Source: JAHQVK01 sp036788295
GTDB taxonomy: Bacteria; Myxococcota; Kuafuiibacteriia; Kuafuiibacteriales; Kuafuiibacteriaceae
Reading direction: 5' to 3'
NCBI GenBank assembly: GCA_036788295.1
Contig: DAIQNR010000011.1
Span: forward strand, 1-64,000
Length of the DNA: 64,000 nt
Shown here in pieces: positions 53,950 through 63,425 of this stretch. The notes under the pieces were generated by a model. The model made no database searches. It saw only the letters and a list, made by a program, of their open reading frames with translations, and had not been told where the DNA came from. A program made the position numbers and the translations under genes. Numbering within the stretch: position 1 is the first letter of the stretch; every line of letters begins with the position of its first letter.

Positions 53950-55572
53950 GTGGCTCTCGCCCTCGTCGGGTGCCTCCGGCCGCCCCCGGCCGATCTCGTT
54001 CTTCGCGGGGGCTCGGTGGTGGGGCCCATGGCCGGGGCGAGCGCGGTCGCGGTGCGCGACGGCCGGATCGCCGCGGTCGGGGCGGATCGAGCCATCTCCT
54101 CGCACATCGGCCCCAAGACCAGGGTCATCGAGCTCGGGGGGGCGACGGTGACCGCCGGGTTCGTGGATGCGCACCTGCACCTCGAAGGGGTGGGCCTCGC
54201 TTCGGAGCGGCTCCACCTTCGCGGTCTCGACCTCGAGGAGCTGCTGTCGGCGGTGGCTGCCGCAGTCGCCCGCACCCCCGCCGGGCGGGTCATCGAAGGG
54301 CGGGGCTGGGACCAGAACCGGTGGACGGAAGCGAGCTTTGCGCGGCTTGGATGCGAGGCTTGTCGCGATTCCGAGGGCTTCCCCGACAAATCCCTCCTGG
54401 AGCGGGTCGCGCCGGACCATCCGGTGGTGCTGACCAGGGTGGACGGCCACGCGGTGTGGGCGAACCAGGCCGCGCTCGACCTCGCCGGGCTCGACCGGTC
54501 GTCCCAGGACCCTGCGGGCGGGCGGATCCTGAGGCGAGCGGACCGGGATCCGACCGGGATCCTGGTGGACTCGGCGATGGACGTGCTTCGGGCGCGGATG
54601 CCGAAGCGAACCCCCGAGGACGTCGAGCGGTCGCTGCTCGCTGCGCAAGCCGAGCTGCTGTCCTTTGGGCTCACGGCCGCGCACGACATGGGCTCGAGCC
54701 CCGACGTCGAAGCGGCCGTGGAGCGGCTCGAGGCCGCGGGGCAGTGGAAAATCCGCGTCTTCTTGTATCGATGGGGACAGGACGACGAGATCGAGGCGGT
54801 CGTGGCCGGGGGACCTCGGACCCTCGGGCGCCGGTCGAAGGTGGTGGGGGTCAAGCTCATGGCCGACGGGGCGCTCGGCTCTCGGGGAGCGTGGCTGCTC
54901 GACCGGTACGCCGATGCCCCCCACCCGGGAATCCCCGTGCTCGACCCGGTCGAGCTCGAGCGCCGGGTCCGCGCGGTCGAGCGAGCCGGTCTTGGGGTCG
55001 CCGTGCACGCCATCGGAGACCGGGCCAACCGCGAGGTGCTGGGCGTGCTCGAGACGATCCGGGCGCCGAGGCCGCGGATCGAGCACGCACAGGTCGTGGA
55101 CCCAGCTGACCAGCCCCGCTTCGCCGCGCTGGGCGCCGTGGCGTCGATGCAACCGGTTCATGCGTCGTCGGACCAGCCTTGGGTGATCGACCGCCTCGGC
55201 CCAAAGCGCATCGAGGGAGCGTACGCTTGGCGCACCCTGCGGGCGAAAGGGGCCACGCTCGCCTTCGGCTCCGACGCTCCGGTGGAGTCCGCGGACCCGC
55301 GGCTCGGGATCTGGGCCGCGGTGACCCGCACCAACCCGGAGACCGAAGTCTCGTGTCCGCCACGAGAGGAGCGGATCGAGCCCGCGGTCGCCCTTCGAGC
55401 GTTCACCTACGGCGCCGCCTACGCAGTCGGGGAAGAGCAGCAACTCGGGACGGTTCAGGCCGGCTTTCTCGCCGACCTGACCGTCTGGAGCCAAGATCCG
55501 CGGAGCGCTGACCCACGACCGGCCCTGGTCCGCTTCACCGTCGTCGAGGGCGAAGTGGTGTTCGAGCGGTGA
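53950..55572 (+). CDS. YtcJ-like amidohydrolase-superfamily protein
   Basis: About 540 residues, a metal-dependent amidohydrolase of the YtcJ type. Metal motif VDAHLHLEG, further sites in HAIGDRAN, FGSDAPVE and an EHAQVV segment; an ADLTVW C-terminal segment of the beta-sandwich. GTG 53950 begins MALALVGC, which could be a very short lipobox-like N-terminus; seven residues before Cys is too short to be sure, so the start may be uncertain. Third gene of the HIT-selenoprotein run. Substrate unknown. Confidence 0.87.
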   Translation: MALALVGCLRPPPADLVLRGGSVVGPMAGASAVAVRDGRIAAVGADRAISSHIGPKTRVIELGGATVTAGFVDAHLHLEGVGLASERLHLRGLDLEELLSAVAAAVARTPAGRVIEGRGWDQNRWTEASFARLGCEACRDSEGFPDKSLLERVAPDHPVVLTRVDGHAVWANQAALDLAGLDRSSQDPAGGRILRRADRDPTGILVDSAMDVLRARMPKRTPEDVERSLLAAQAELLSFGLTAAHDMGSSPDVEAAVERLEAAGQWKIRVFLYRWGQDDEIEAVVAGGPRTLGRRSKVVGVKLMADGALGSRGAWLLDRYADAPHPGIPVLDPVELERRVRAVERAGLGVAVHAIGDRANREVLGVLETIRAPRPRIEHAQVVDPADQPRFAALGAVASMQPVHASSDQPWVIDRLGPKRIEGAYAWRTLRAKGATLAFGSDAPVESADPRLGIWAAVTRTNPETEVSCPPREERIEPAVALRAFTYGAAYAVGEEQQLGTVQAGFLADLTVWSQDPRSADPRPALVRFTVVEGEVVFER

Positions 55573-55578
55573 GGTCGC

Positions 55579-56772
55579 TCAGAGTCCGAGGTCGGCAGCG
55601 ATCGCGGCGGCCTTGTCGGTCCGCTCCCAGGGGAACTGCGGCTGGCCGAAGTGGCCGAACACTGCCGTGTCGACGTAGCGCCACGACCGCGGCGTTCCCG
55701 GCTGGGGGATGAGCTCGAGCGACTCGGTGATGCCCCGCGGCGTGAGGCGGAAGTGGGCCCGGATCGCCTGGGAGATCTTCGCCTCGTCGGCCTTTCCCGT
55801 CCCGAAGGTGTCGACGTGCACCGACACCGGCTCTGCGACCCCGATCGCGTAGGCGAGCTGAACCTCGCACCGGCGGGCGGCGCCGCTGGCGACGACGTTC
55901 TTTGCGATGTAGCGGGCCATGTAGGCGGCCGAGCGGTCGACCTTGGACGGATCCTTGCCGGAGAACGCGCCGCCTCCGTGCCGTCCCATTCCGCCGTAGG
56001 TGTCGACGATGATCTTTCGACCGGTCAGTCCGGCGTCCCCGTGCGGGCCCCCGACCTCGAATTTCCCGGTCGGGTTGATGTGGTACTTCACCGGGCCCTG
56101 GAGCATCTCGGCCGGGATGACCTTCTTGATCACCTCCTCGATGACGACCTCCCGCAGCTGACCCTGGTCCTGCCCGGGGACGTGCTGGGTGGAGATCACG
56201 ACCGCCTCGACGCCAACCGGCCGGCCATCCTCGTAGCGGACGGTGACCTGGCTCTTGCTGTCCGGCCGCAGGAACGCGCGGCCCGGTCCGTTCTTCCGGT
56301 AGCCGGTCAGCCGGCGCAGCAGCTCGTGCGAGTAGTGGATCGGCATCGGCATCAGCGCCGGGGTCTCGTCCACGGCGAAGCCGAACATCATCCCCTGGTC
56401 GCCTGCGCCCTGCTCCTCCTTGGTGTCTCGGTCTACCCCCTGGGCGATGTCCGGGCTCTGCCGGTGAATGTAGTTGGCGACTCCGCAGGAGCGGTAGTCG
56501 AAGCCCATCGACGAGTCGTCGTAGCCAATGTGCCGGATGCGGTCCCGGGCGAGCTCTGCGACGTCGAGCTTGACCTTCGCCTCCGGGCGCATCGTGACCT
56601 CGCCCCCGATGAGCACCGTGCCGGTCAGCACCATCGTCTCGCAGGCCACCCGAGCGTCGGGGTCCTCGTCGAGGATCGCGTCGAGGATCGTGTCCGAGAC
56701 CTGGTCGGCAACCTTGTCGGGGTGGCCCTCGCTGACGGACTCGGAGGTGAAAACGTAGTTGCGAAGCGTCAT
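55579..56772 (-). CDS. metK: S-adenosylmethionine synthetase
   Basis: A 397-residue MetK. EGHPDKVADQVSD at the N-terminus, GAGDQGMMFGFA (the nucleotide-binding motif), GGGAFSGKDPSKVDRS (the GGGAFSxKD motif). Full length. It ends 6 bases from the amidohydrolase stop (convergent). No SAM riboswitch is recognisable in the 157 bases upstream by eye. Confidence 0.97.
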   Translation of the reverse strand: MTLRNYVFTSESVSEGHPDKVADQVSDTILDAILDEDPDARVACETMVLTGTVLIGGEVTMRPEAKVKLDVAELARDRIRHIGYDDSSMGFDYRSCGVANYIHRQSPDIAQGVDRDTKEEQGAGDQGMMFGFAVDETPALMPMPIHYSHELLRRLTGYRKNGPGRAFLRPDSKSQVTVRYEDGRPVGVEAVVISTQHVPGQDQGQLREVVIEEVIKKVIPAEMLQGPVKYHINPTGKFEVGGPHGDAGLTGRKIIVDTYGGMGRHGGGAFSGKDPSKVDRSAAYMARYIAKNVVASGAARRCEVQLAYAIGVAEPVSVHVDTFGTGKADEAKISQAIRAHFRLTPRGITESLELIPQPGTPRSWRYVDTAVFGHFGQPQFPWERTDKAAAIAADLGL

Positions 56773-56929
56773 TCGTGCGGCCTTTCGCGCTCGTCTCCCG
56801 AGCGCCTTCGGCGCGGTAGCACTATCGTTTCGCGAGGGTCAAATGCGGAGGCCGAAGTCCTTGAACCGGGCGAGCCGGCGGGGCTAGCCTTCGCCAGCGG
56901 CACCAACTTGCCCGAGAACGAGATTCGTC

Positions 56930-58231
56930 GTGGACGAAACCGATATCGATGCGCGCAAACGATTGTTCCGGGCGCTGACCAGCGTGCTCGAGCGCAGTGG
57001 CGTGGGCGACGAGGTCGACCCGAAGTCGTTCCTCGTCCTGCTCAACGGGAACCACGCGGTGCTGGTGCGGGACCGGCGCATGGACTTGCGCCCGCTCTGG
57101 GGCACGCTCGCGGGGCAGGTCGATGAGCAAGACATACGGCTCACGGGCCTGTTTCTCGGGTTCGCTTCGTCCTGCACGGCGCTCGGTTTCGAGCCGACGC
57201 TGCCCGAATCGGTGGCCGCCTTGGACGGGGAGGCGAGGGCGGCTGCCGAGCGGGAGGTGTTCGGGATCAACGGGCAGGACGGCACCGCCAGCCTGGACGA
57301 GGCCGACGAGCCGCCGCCCCTGCTCGAGACCGGAGACCTCCGACCGGTCGTGTCCGAAGAGCTCCGGAGGGAGACCATCCGGCTCGTGGTCCAGTGCCTG
57401 AAGAGCTCGGAGGCCGGACCTCTCATCGACGGCGCCCAGCTCGCCTACCGAGTGGACGCGTTCTTCGACCGGCTCTGCGACGGCGAGCGCTTCGACTTGC
57501 GACCGATCATGCAAGGCCTCCGGGAAATCGGCGGCTTGAGCGACGCCGACGTGTTCGTGGGCATCGCACGTCTCGAGCAACGGCTCGCCGAGCTGGGCCT
57601 CGCTCTCGACTGGCCCGAGCTCGACGTGTCCGAGGTCGAGAGGGACCGCCTGCTGGCGGCCGCGAAGGCGGCGGAGACAGTAGAGCGACGTCGAGTCGCG
57701 CCGCAGCGCGCATCCTCGACGCTGGTTGACGCTCCGGCGCCCCCGTTGGTCGAGGGCCGGCGCCCCAAACGGGATGAGCGGCTGCGTCGCTATGGCCTCC
57801 TCGGGTGGTCGTCCGCTCGATGGCGGACGGTGCGGTTGTTGGTGTTGGCGGCGGTGCTCACCGGTGCCGCGGTGGGGGCTTGGGTGACCCGTCCGGACCA
57901 ATCGTTCGATCCGGGCCAGTTCGAGGTCCCGTTCGTCCGGGCGGGACTGTCGGGTGGGCAGTTCGTGGCCCATCTGGACGAGCGCCGGTGGTACGCGCTC
58001 TCGAGAGGCGAACGGGAGGCCAAGGCGGCTTCGCTCCGCGCCTGGCTCGAAGGTCGAGGTCTCGCTTCGCGCGCGCAGGTCTTCGACCAGAAGGGCCGGC
58101 TCGTCATGCGGGCGGGGACCGATACCGCGTTCGCCGCGGCTCGGTTCGTCCTCGAGTCGCCCGACGGGATTCAGGCCCCCCCGCCGGGCAAGAAGATCGA
58201 TCCGAAGGACGCGGCGAAGCGGAAACCGTAG
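56930..58231 (+). CDS. Unknown single-pass membrane protein
   Basis: A 433-residue protein starting with GTG 56930. The N-terminal 250 residues are cytoplasmic, acidic and helical, with GDEVDPKSFLVLLNGNHAVLV and the repeated-looking IRLTGLFLGFA and DLRPIMQGLREIGGLSDADVF. One transmembrane helix (VRLLVLAAVLTGAAVGAWV, about 303-321) is followed by a soluble domain (VRAGLSGGQFVAHLDERRWYALS) and a Lys-rich tail. No family recognised. It is divergent from metK and overlaps a weak opposite-strand candidate at its 3-prime end. Confidence 0.72.
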   Translation: MDETDIDARKRLFRALTSVLERSGVGDEVDPKSFLVLLNGNHAVLVRDRRMDLRPLWGTLAGQVDEQDIRLTGLFLGFASSCTALGFEPTLPESVAALDGEARAAAEREVFGINGQDGTASLDEADEPPPLLETGDLRPVVSEELRRETIRLVVQCLKSSEAGPLIDGAQLAYRVDAFFDRLCDGERFDLRPIMQGLREIGGLSDADVFVGIARLEQRLAELGLALDWPELDVSEVERDRLLAAAKAAETVERRRVAPQRASSTLVDAPAPPLVEGRRPKRDERLRRYGLLGWSSARWRTVRLLVLAAVLTGAAVGAWVTRPDQSFDPGQFEVPFVRAGLSGGQFVAHLDERRWYALSRGEREAKAASLRAWLEGRGLASRAQVFDQKGRLVMRAGTDTAFAAARFVLESPDGIQAPPPGKKIDPKDAAKRKP

Positions 58232-58395
58232 GTCTCGGCTGTAGCGAGCGCCCAAACCGCCGCCGTGGCGCCGATCAAGGTGGGAAGCTCGGCCGTGGGG
58301 ACGAGAAACGCCACGGTCCCCCATTGGGCGACGATGCCGATATGGAGGGCTCGCTCGAGGGGGCGGATAGGCCGGACCAAGCGCATGCAAGCCAC
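58171..58395 (-). CDS. Possible small membrane protein (weak)
   Basis: 74 residues, starting at 58395 or at ATG 58386 (TAGGTGG upstream). Two hydrophobic stretches (ALHIGIVAQWGTVAFLVP, TLIGATAAVWALATA). The last 61 bases overlap the preceding gene in antisense. Convergent overlap does occur elsewhere in this window, but no homology is recognised. The 58232-58463 spacer otherwise holds nothing identifiable. Confidence 0.3.
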   Translation of the reverse strand: MACMRLVRPIRPLERALHIGIVAQWGTVAFLVPTAELPTLIGATAAVWALATAETYGFRFAASFGSIFLPGGGA

Positions 58396-58463
58396 CTACC
58401 CGCACCCACAGTGTAGGTAAAGATATGACCCAGGATCCGATGTCGGGGACGCCTCACGACGGG

Positions 58464-60236
58464 TCAGGCGAACAAGTCCGGGGCCCAGGTTCGAAGCCGG
58501 TCGGCGAGCGCCCGTTCGACGTCGTCGGCCGAGGCGAGCCTCAGCGCTTCGCTCGCGAAGCCTACGCACTCCTCGATTTGGAGGCGCCGGAGCATGCGCT
58601 TCACCACCGGGATGGACGCGGGGTTCATGGAGAGCGTCCTCACCCCCAAGCCGAGCAGCAGGGGCGTATAGAACGGGTCCGCCGCCATCTCGCCGCAGAC
58701 GCTGACCGGGATCCCGGCCTTTGCGGCGGCGTCCGCGACCTCTCCCACCAGGCGAAGCAGCGCCGGATGGGCGGGTCGGTACAGGTACGCCACCTCATCG
58801 TTTCCCCGATCCGTGGCCAGGAGGTACTGGATGAGGTCGTTGGTCCCAATCGCGAAGAAGTCGCACTCGAGGGCCAGCCGATCGGCGAGCAGCGCGGCGG
58901 CCGGCGTCTCCACCATGATGCCCACCGGCAGCTCCGTATCGAAGGCGTGCCCCTCGGCGACCAGGTCGTCCTGGGCGGCCCTCAGCTCGGCCTTCACCGC
59001 CCGGAGCTCCTCGATCTCGGTGACGAACGGGATGAGGAGCTTCACCGGACCGTGGGCGCTCGCGAGGAGGATGCCCTTCAACTGCTCCCGGAACCCGGCC
59101 CGGTCCCGAAGGCTCAAGCGGACCGCCCGCAGACCCAGAGCGGGATTGTGGACCGGCGCGGCGCTCCCGTTTCGGGCCGCGACGCCGTTCGCGCCGATGT
59201 CGATCTTGTCGCCGCCGACGTCCACCGTGCGGATGGTGCACGGCCGCCCACCGAGCCGGTCGACCAGGTCGCGGTAGACGGTGAAGTGGTCGAGGTGCCC
59301 GCGAATTCCCGGTCGCTCCAGCTCCAGGAACTCAGTCCGATACAGGCCGATCCCCTCGCCGCCGTGGCTCAGCACGAGGTCGAGCTCCTGGGAGACCTCG
59401 ATGTTCCCGAGGAGCAGGATCGGCTCACCGTCGGCGGTCACGGCGGGCAGGTCGCGGTCGGCGAGCAGGGCTCGCACCTCCTCGAGGCGGCGGCGCTGCA
59501 TCGCGCGGTAGCGGCTCACGATCGGCTCGGGCGGCCGAAGCACGACCTCCCCTGTGCGACCGTCCACGATGACCTCGTCCCCGGTGCCGGCCACCTCGAG
59601 CATGCCCTGCACGCCGAGCACGCTGGGCACGCTGAGCGCTCGGGCCATGATCGCGGTGTGCGAGGTGCGCCCTCCGACCTCGGTCACGAACGCCAGCGCC
59701 CTCTTCCTCGCCAGCGCCACCGTGTCGCCGGGCGAAAGATCGTGGGCAACGACCACGGCGCCGCTCGGCATGTCGTCGAGCGGATCGGTTCGGTCGCCGG
59801 TGAGGTTTCGAAGCAGACGATCGCCGACGATGTCGACGTCGCTGCGGCGTTCGCGAAAGAAGTCCTGCTCGAGGCGGTCGAAGATCTTCTTCAAATCGCG
59901 GAGGGTGTCCCGAAGGGCCCACTCGGCGTTTCGACCCTCCGACTCCACCCGGCGCCGGGTGGCCCCCCGGAGCGCGTCGTCGTGCAGGATCATCTCGTGG
60001 GCCTCGAGCAGCAGCGACACCTGTTGGAGGCCCGATTCCTGGGCTCGGCGACGCAGCGACGCGATCTGGGACGACGACGCGAGCACCGCTCGCTCGAGCC
60101 GCTCGACCTCCGCCACCCGCGCCCGCTCGGGGAGGTGGTACCGCGGGATCCGGACCCTGCGCCGGTCCACCAGGTGCACGTGTCCGATGGCGAGCCCCGG
60201 AGACACCCCGATCCCGCGAAACGTCTTCGAAGTCAT
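58464..60236 (-). CDS. ptsI: Phosphoenolpyruvate-protein phosphotransferase (Enzyme I)
   Basis: A 590-residue Enzyme I. It autophosphorylates on His from phosphoenolpyruvate and passes the phosphate to HPr. The phospho-His motif is GGRTSHTAIMARAL; the PEP-binding TIM barrel carries GIGLYRTEF, VDVGGDK and CGEMAAD. ATG 60236 overlaps the stop of the EIIB-HPr gene (4 bases). Length is close to typical, with no GAF extension, so it is a canonical rather than PtsP-type Enzyme I. Confidence 0.96.
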   Translation of the reverse strand: MTSKTFRGIGVSPGLAIGHVHLVDRRRVRIPRYHLPERARVAEVERLERAVLASSSQIASLRRRAQESGLQQVSLLLEAHEMILHDDALRGATRRRVESEGRNAEWALRDTLRDLKKIFDRLEQDFFRERRSDVDIVGDRLLRNLTGDRTDPLDDMPSGAVVVAHDLSPGDTVALARKRALAFVTEVGGRTSHTAIMARALSVPSVLGVQGMLEVAGTGDEVIVDGRTGEVVLRPPEPIVSRYRAMQRRRLEEVRALLADRDLPAVTADGEPILLLGNIEVSQELDLVLSHGGEGIGLYRTEFLELERPGIRGHLDHFTVYRDLVDRLGGRPCTIRTVDVGGDKIDIGANGVAARNGSAAPVHNPALGLRAVRLSLRDRAGFREQLKGILLASAHGPVKLLIPFVTEIEELRAVKAELRAAQDDLVAEGHAFDTELPVGIMVETPAAALLADRLALECDFFAIGTNDLIQYLLATDRGNDEVAYLYRPAHPALLRLVGEVADAAAKAGIPVSVCGEMAADPFYTPLLLGLGVRTLSMNPASIPVVKRMLRRLQIEECVGFASEALRLASADDVERALADRLRTWAPDLFA

Positions 60237-61117
60237 GCCGCCCCTTCGTCGAACCCGGAGGCGAACAGGGCGACCACGGCGGCGAGCGCGTCGTCGGCGT
60301 CGGGACCTTCGACCCACACGGTGACCGAGGTGCCGCGGCCGGCGCCGAGCGTCGTGATCCCGAGCAGGCTCTTGGCGTTCACTCGGTCGTCGCCGCGGCC
60401 CACCTGAATCGAGGACCGAAACCGCGAGCAGCACTGGGCGAGCAAGTGGGCCGCCCGCAGGTGAAGCCCTCGCTCGTTGACCACCTGGAGGGCGGCTTGG
60501 CGGGCGCCTGGTCCGGGCGTGGGGACGTCGGTGCTGTCGTCGAGTCCGGGCGACGGATCGCCGTACCCGGGGCCGCTCGGCGCCGACCGGCCGGACGTGG
60601 GGAGCGTTGGGCCGAGGTCTTCGGTCAGAACCGGCCGGTGGTCTTCGCCCTGCCGCAGCCGCCGGGGGAGATCGCCCGGGAGCGGGCGCACGACCACGTC
60701 TACGCCGCGGGCCCGGATTCGATCCACCGCGGCCAGCTCCGGCGAACCGACGTACACGGAAGGGTGAACCCGCCGCCGACCTTCGCCGTCGGGGAGGTGG
60801 CCGATCACCAGCTGATCGCACCCGAGTCCGCCGTCGAGCGCCCGCTCGAACGCCTCGAGGCTCCCGTACACGACCACCACCGGCCCGGCTCCGAGCCGGC
60901 CGAGGGCCGCGGCCACGTCTCGCTCGTCCACGAAATGGAGGCAGCCCACATCCCGGGCCGACATCTCGAAGATGAGCCGCGACCGGGGATCCTCCGCGAC
61001 CAACCCGTCGGCGACCACCACCGTCGTCGCTTCGAGGAACGGCACCCATGCCTCGATGAGGGTCGAGTGAACGAGCCGGGGGTCCACCCGGTGGAGCGTC
61101 TCCAGCCGGTCAGACAT
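60233..61117 (-). CDS. PTS EIIB (mannose/sorbose)-HPr fusion
   Basis: A 294-residue fusion. Residues 1-165 resemble EIIB of the mannose/sorbose family, with the phospho-His in RVDPRLVHSTLIEAW. A Pro/Gly/Ser linker (about 166-205) leads to a C-terminal HPr (about 210-294): the phospho-His in GLHLRAA and a Ser-46-like site in VNAKSLLGITTLGAGRG. HPr would receive phosphate from Enzyme I and may be phosphorylated on Ser by HprK. ATG 61117 is preceded by AGGAAAGGGAACAGG. Overlaps EIIA by 8 bases and ptsI by 4. Confidence 0.88.
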   Translation of the reverse strand: MSDRLETLHRVDPRLVHSTLIEAWVPFLEATTVVVADGLVAEDPRSRLIFEMSARDVGCLHFVDERDVAAALGRLGAGPVVVVYGSLEAFERALDGGLGCDQLVIGHLPDGEGRRRVHPSVYVGSPELAAVDRIRARGVDVVVRPLPGDLPRRLRQGEDHRPVLTEDLGPTLPTSGRSAPSGPGYGDPSPGLDDSTDVPTPGPGARQAALQVVNERGLHLRAAHLLAQCCSRFRSSIQVGRGDDRVNAKSLLGITTLGAGRGTSVTVWVEGPDADDALAAVVALFASGFDEGAA

Positions 61118-61526
61118 CCTGTTCCCTTTCCTTGAGCATCTCGCTGGCGAGCAGGACGTTGCGCTGCCCATAGAACTTGATGAGCTGGGCGAGCGACACG
61201 AGCCCGTCGGCCCGGGGTCGGGCGGAGCTCGCCTTCAGCAGCATGGGCAGATTGCAGCCGGTGACCACCTCGACCCGGCGCCGGCCGACGAGGCGGAGCG
61301 CGACGTTGGCCGCCGTCCCTCCGAACATGTCGGCGAGCACGAGTACTCCCTGGCCGGCGTCGAGCCGATGGACCGCATCCTCGATCCGGGTCTCGACGTC
61401 GGCGAGCGAGTCGCGACGGGAGACCGAGATCGCCTCGGCCCGATCGAACGGTCCGACGATCTCGGCCGCCGTCTCGAGCAGGACCGGGCCCAGCTGGCCG
61501 TGGCTGATGAGGAGCAGGCCGATCAT
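61110..61526 (-). CDS. PTS EIIA, mannose family
   Basis: A 138-residue EIIA-Man. The active His is in LLLISHGQLG, and LVLADMFGGTAANVALRL plus LPMLLK follow the family pattern. In a complete transporter it phosphorylates EIIB; with no EIIC/EIID here, it is likely part of a regulatory chain. Overlaps rapZ by 4 bases. Confidence 0.93.
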   Translation of the reverse strand: MIGLLLISHGQLGPVLLETAAEIVGPFDRAEAISVSRRDSLADVETRIEDAVHRLDAGQGVLVLADMFGGTAANVALRLVGRRRVEVVTGCNLPMLLKASSARPRADGLVSLAQLIKFYGQRNVLLASEMLKEREQDV

Positions 61527-62392
61527 CGCTCGACGTCCCGGTGCTGCGCTGCGGCGTCATGGCCCCGGGCCTCGAGCCAGGACGCCGTGGCCTCGGCGAG
61601 CGCGACCGAGCGGTGGCGGCCGCCGGTGCACCCGAATCCGAGGGTGAGGTAGGCCTTCCCCTCCTGCTCGTATCGAGGAACGAGGAACTCGAGCAGCGGG
61701 TGCAGGCGCTCCACGAAGCCGCGGGCCTCGTCCCGCTCGAGCACGTAGCGCGCGACGTCCGGGTCTTTGCCGGTCCGGGCCCGCAGCGAATCGACGAAGA
61801 ACGGGTTGGGGAGAAATCGGACGTCGAAAACGAGGTCCGCCTCCGGAGGCACGCCGTACTTGAAACCGAAGGACATGACCGTGACCCGAAACCGGAGGCC
61901 TTCGATGGAGCCGTGAAAGCCCACCTGCGTGGTGCGCCGCAGCTCGTGGACGGACATCTCGCTGGTGTCGAGGATCCGGGTGGCGGCGGCGCGCAGCGGC
62001 GCGAGCAGGCGGCGCTCGGATTCGACCCCTTGGCGAACCGTCCCGTCGGATCCGACCGGGTGGCGCCGGCGGGTCTCCGAGAACCGGCGCACGAGGACGT
62101 CGTCTTCGGTGTCGAGAAACAGCAAATCGACCTGATGCCCGGTTTGGCGGAGCCTCTCGAGGGTGGCGGGCACCCGTCCGAGCGCGTCGGGTCCACCCCC
62201 GAGGACCGTGCGGGCGTCGATGACGAGCGCCAGGTGGTCGAGCGGGGGCTTCCGGGCCTCTACGTGCGCTACCAGCGGCTCGATCATCGGCACCGGGAGG
62301 TTGTCCACCGCGTAGTACCCGGCGTCTTCGAGCGCTCGAGCCGCCGTCGTCTTCCCGGACCCGGACATGCCGGTGACGACCACCATCTGCAT
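61523..62392 (-). CDS. rapZ: RNase adapter protein RapZ (P-loop)
   Basis: A 289-residue P-loop protein. Walker A GMSGSGKTT at the N-terminus; the C-terminal GFGCTGGRHRSVALAE motif is typical. In E. coli RapZ binds GlmZ/GlmY sRNAs and controls glucosamine-6-phosphate synthesis; elsewhere its role is less clear. Its ATG overlaps the hprK stop (TGATG). Its location beside PTS genes is conserved across proteobacteria. Confidence 0.95.
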   Translation of the reverse strand: MQMVVVTGMSGSGKTTAARALEDAGYYAVDNLPVPMIEPLVAHVEARKPPLDHLALVIDARTVLGGGPDALGRVPATLERLRQTGHQVDLLFLDTEDDVLVRRFSETRRRHPVGSDGTVRQGVESERRLLAPLRAAATRILDTSEMSVHELRRTTQVGFHGSIEGLRFRVTVMSFGFKYGVPPEADLVFDVRFLPNPFFVDSLRARTGKDPDVARYVLERDEARGFVERLHPLLEFLVPRYEQEGKAYLTLGFGCTGGRHRSVALAEATASWLEARGHDAAAQHRDVER

Positions 62393-63420
62393 CACTCGAC
62401 CTCGTCCTCGATGTGGTCGGTGACCCGCCCGACCCTCGCCGCCCCGGCCAGGTGGGAGAGCCGACGGTGGGAGGGCCCGCCGAGCTCGGCACCGAGCGCG
62501 GCGTCGAGCCGCCGGGCGGCGTCCAGACCGCGCATCCGGAGCAGCAAGCTGCGCGCCGCCACCTCCACGATGCCCGCGATGTTGCGCCCCGGCTTCACGG
62601 GGATGCGCAACGACCGGACGTCGGCGCCGAGGATGTCGAAGGTGGTCTCGTCGAGCCCGGTTCGGTCGTAGCTCCGTTCCTGCGACCACGCTTCGAGCTC
62701 GATGTGCAGCTCGATGCGCTTGTGCTCGCGGGTCGCGGCCACTCCGAACAGGTCGGCGATGTCCAGGATCCCGAGGCCCCTTATCTCGATGAGGTTCTGG
62801 ATGAGCCGTGCGGCCTGTCCGACGAGGTCCTCTCCGCGGCGCCGGACCTCGACGACGTCATCGGCCACCAGCCGATGGCCTCGTTCGACGAGGTCGAGCG
62901 CGGTCTCGCTCTTGCCGATCCCCGAGGCGCCGGTCATGAGCACGCCTACGCCGTTCACGTCCACCAGGGTGCCGTGCAGGCTGCACCGGGGCGACAGCAA
63001 GTCGTCGAGGTAGGTGAGGACCTTGCGGATCGCGACCGAGGACGTGGTCCGGGTCCGAAGCAGCGGCACCGCGAACTCGTCGCACGCCGCGCGCAGCAGC
63101 TCCGGGACCTCGAGACCTTTCGTCACGAGGATGCAGGCGACCTCGCAGCGGAGGTAGCCGCCGAGCGCGAGCCGGCGCTCCGACAGGGCCAGAGTCTCGA
63201 GGTAGGACAGCTCGGTCTCACCGAGGATCTGGATGCGGTCCCGGTGAACGAAGCGGGTGTAGCCGGCGAGGGCGAGGCCCGGTTTCTGAATGCGGGCCCG
63301 GGACAAGAATCGGTCCATGCCTTGGGACCCCGCGCAGAGCTCGAGGTCCAGCGCGGACCGAGCGTGCTCGAAGAACGCCGCGACGGTGACTCGCGGCTCG
63401 TGGACCGTGGAGGGTTCCAT
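62392..63420 (-). CDS. hprK: HPr kinase/phosphorylase
   Basis: A 342-residue bifunctional HPr Ser kinase/phosphorylase. Walker A GASGIGKSE, then LVADDVVEV and the HprK signature IEIRGLGILDIADLFG. The N-terminal MurF-like domain is about residues 10-130. ATG 63420 chosen; an upstream GTG would add residues with no support. It probably acts on the HPr part of the EIIB-HPr fusion. Confidence 0.95.
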   Translation of the reverse strand: MEPSTVHEPRVTVAAFFEHARSALDLELCAGSQGMDRFLSRARIQKPGLALAGYTRFVHRDRIQILGETELSYLETLALSERRLALGGYLRCEVACILVTKGLEVPELLRAACDEFAVPLLRTRTTSSVAIRKVLTYLDDLLSPRCSLHGTLVDVNGVGVLMTGASGIGKSETALDLVERGHRLVADDVVEVRRRGEDLVGQAARLIQNLIEIRGLGILDIADLFGVAATREHKRIELHIELEAWSQERSYDRTGLDETTFDILGADVRSLRIPVKPGRNIAGIVEVAARSLLLRMRGLDAARRLDAALGAELGGPSHRRLSHLAGAARVGRVTDHIEDEVE

Positions 63421-63425
63421 GGTCG

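Noticed and set aside
56773..56929. Possible SAM-responsive riboswitch upstream of metK
   Set aside because: No recognisable SAM-I, SAM-II or SAH core visible by eye; an RNA family search would be needed.
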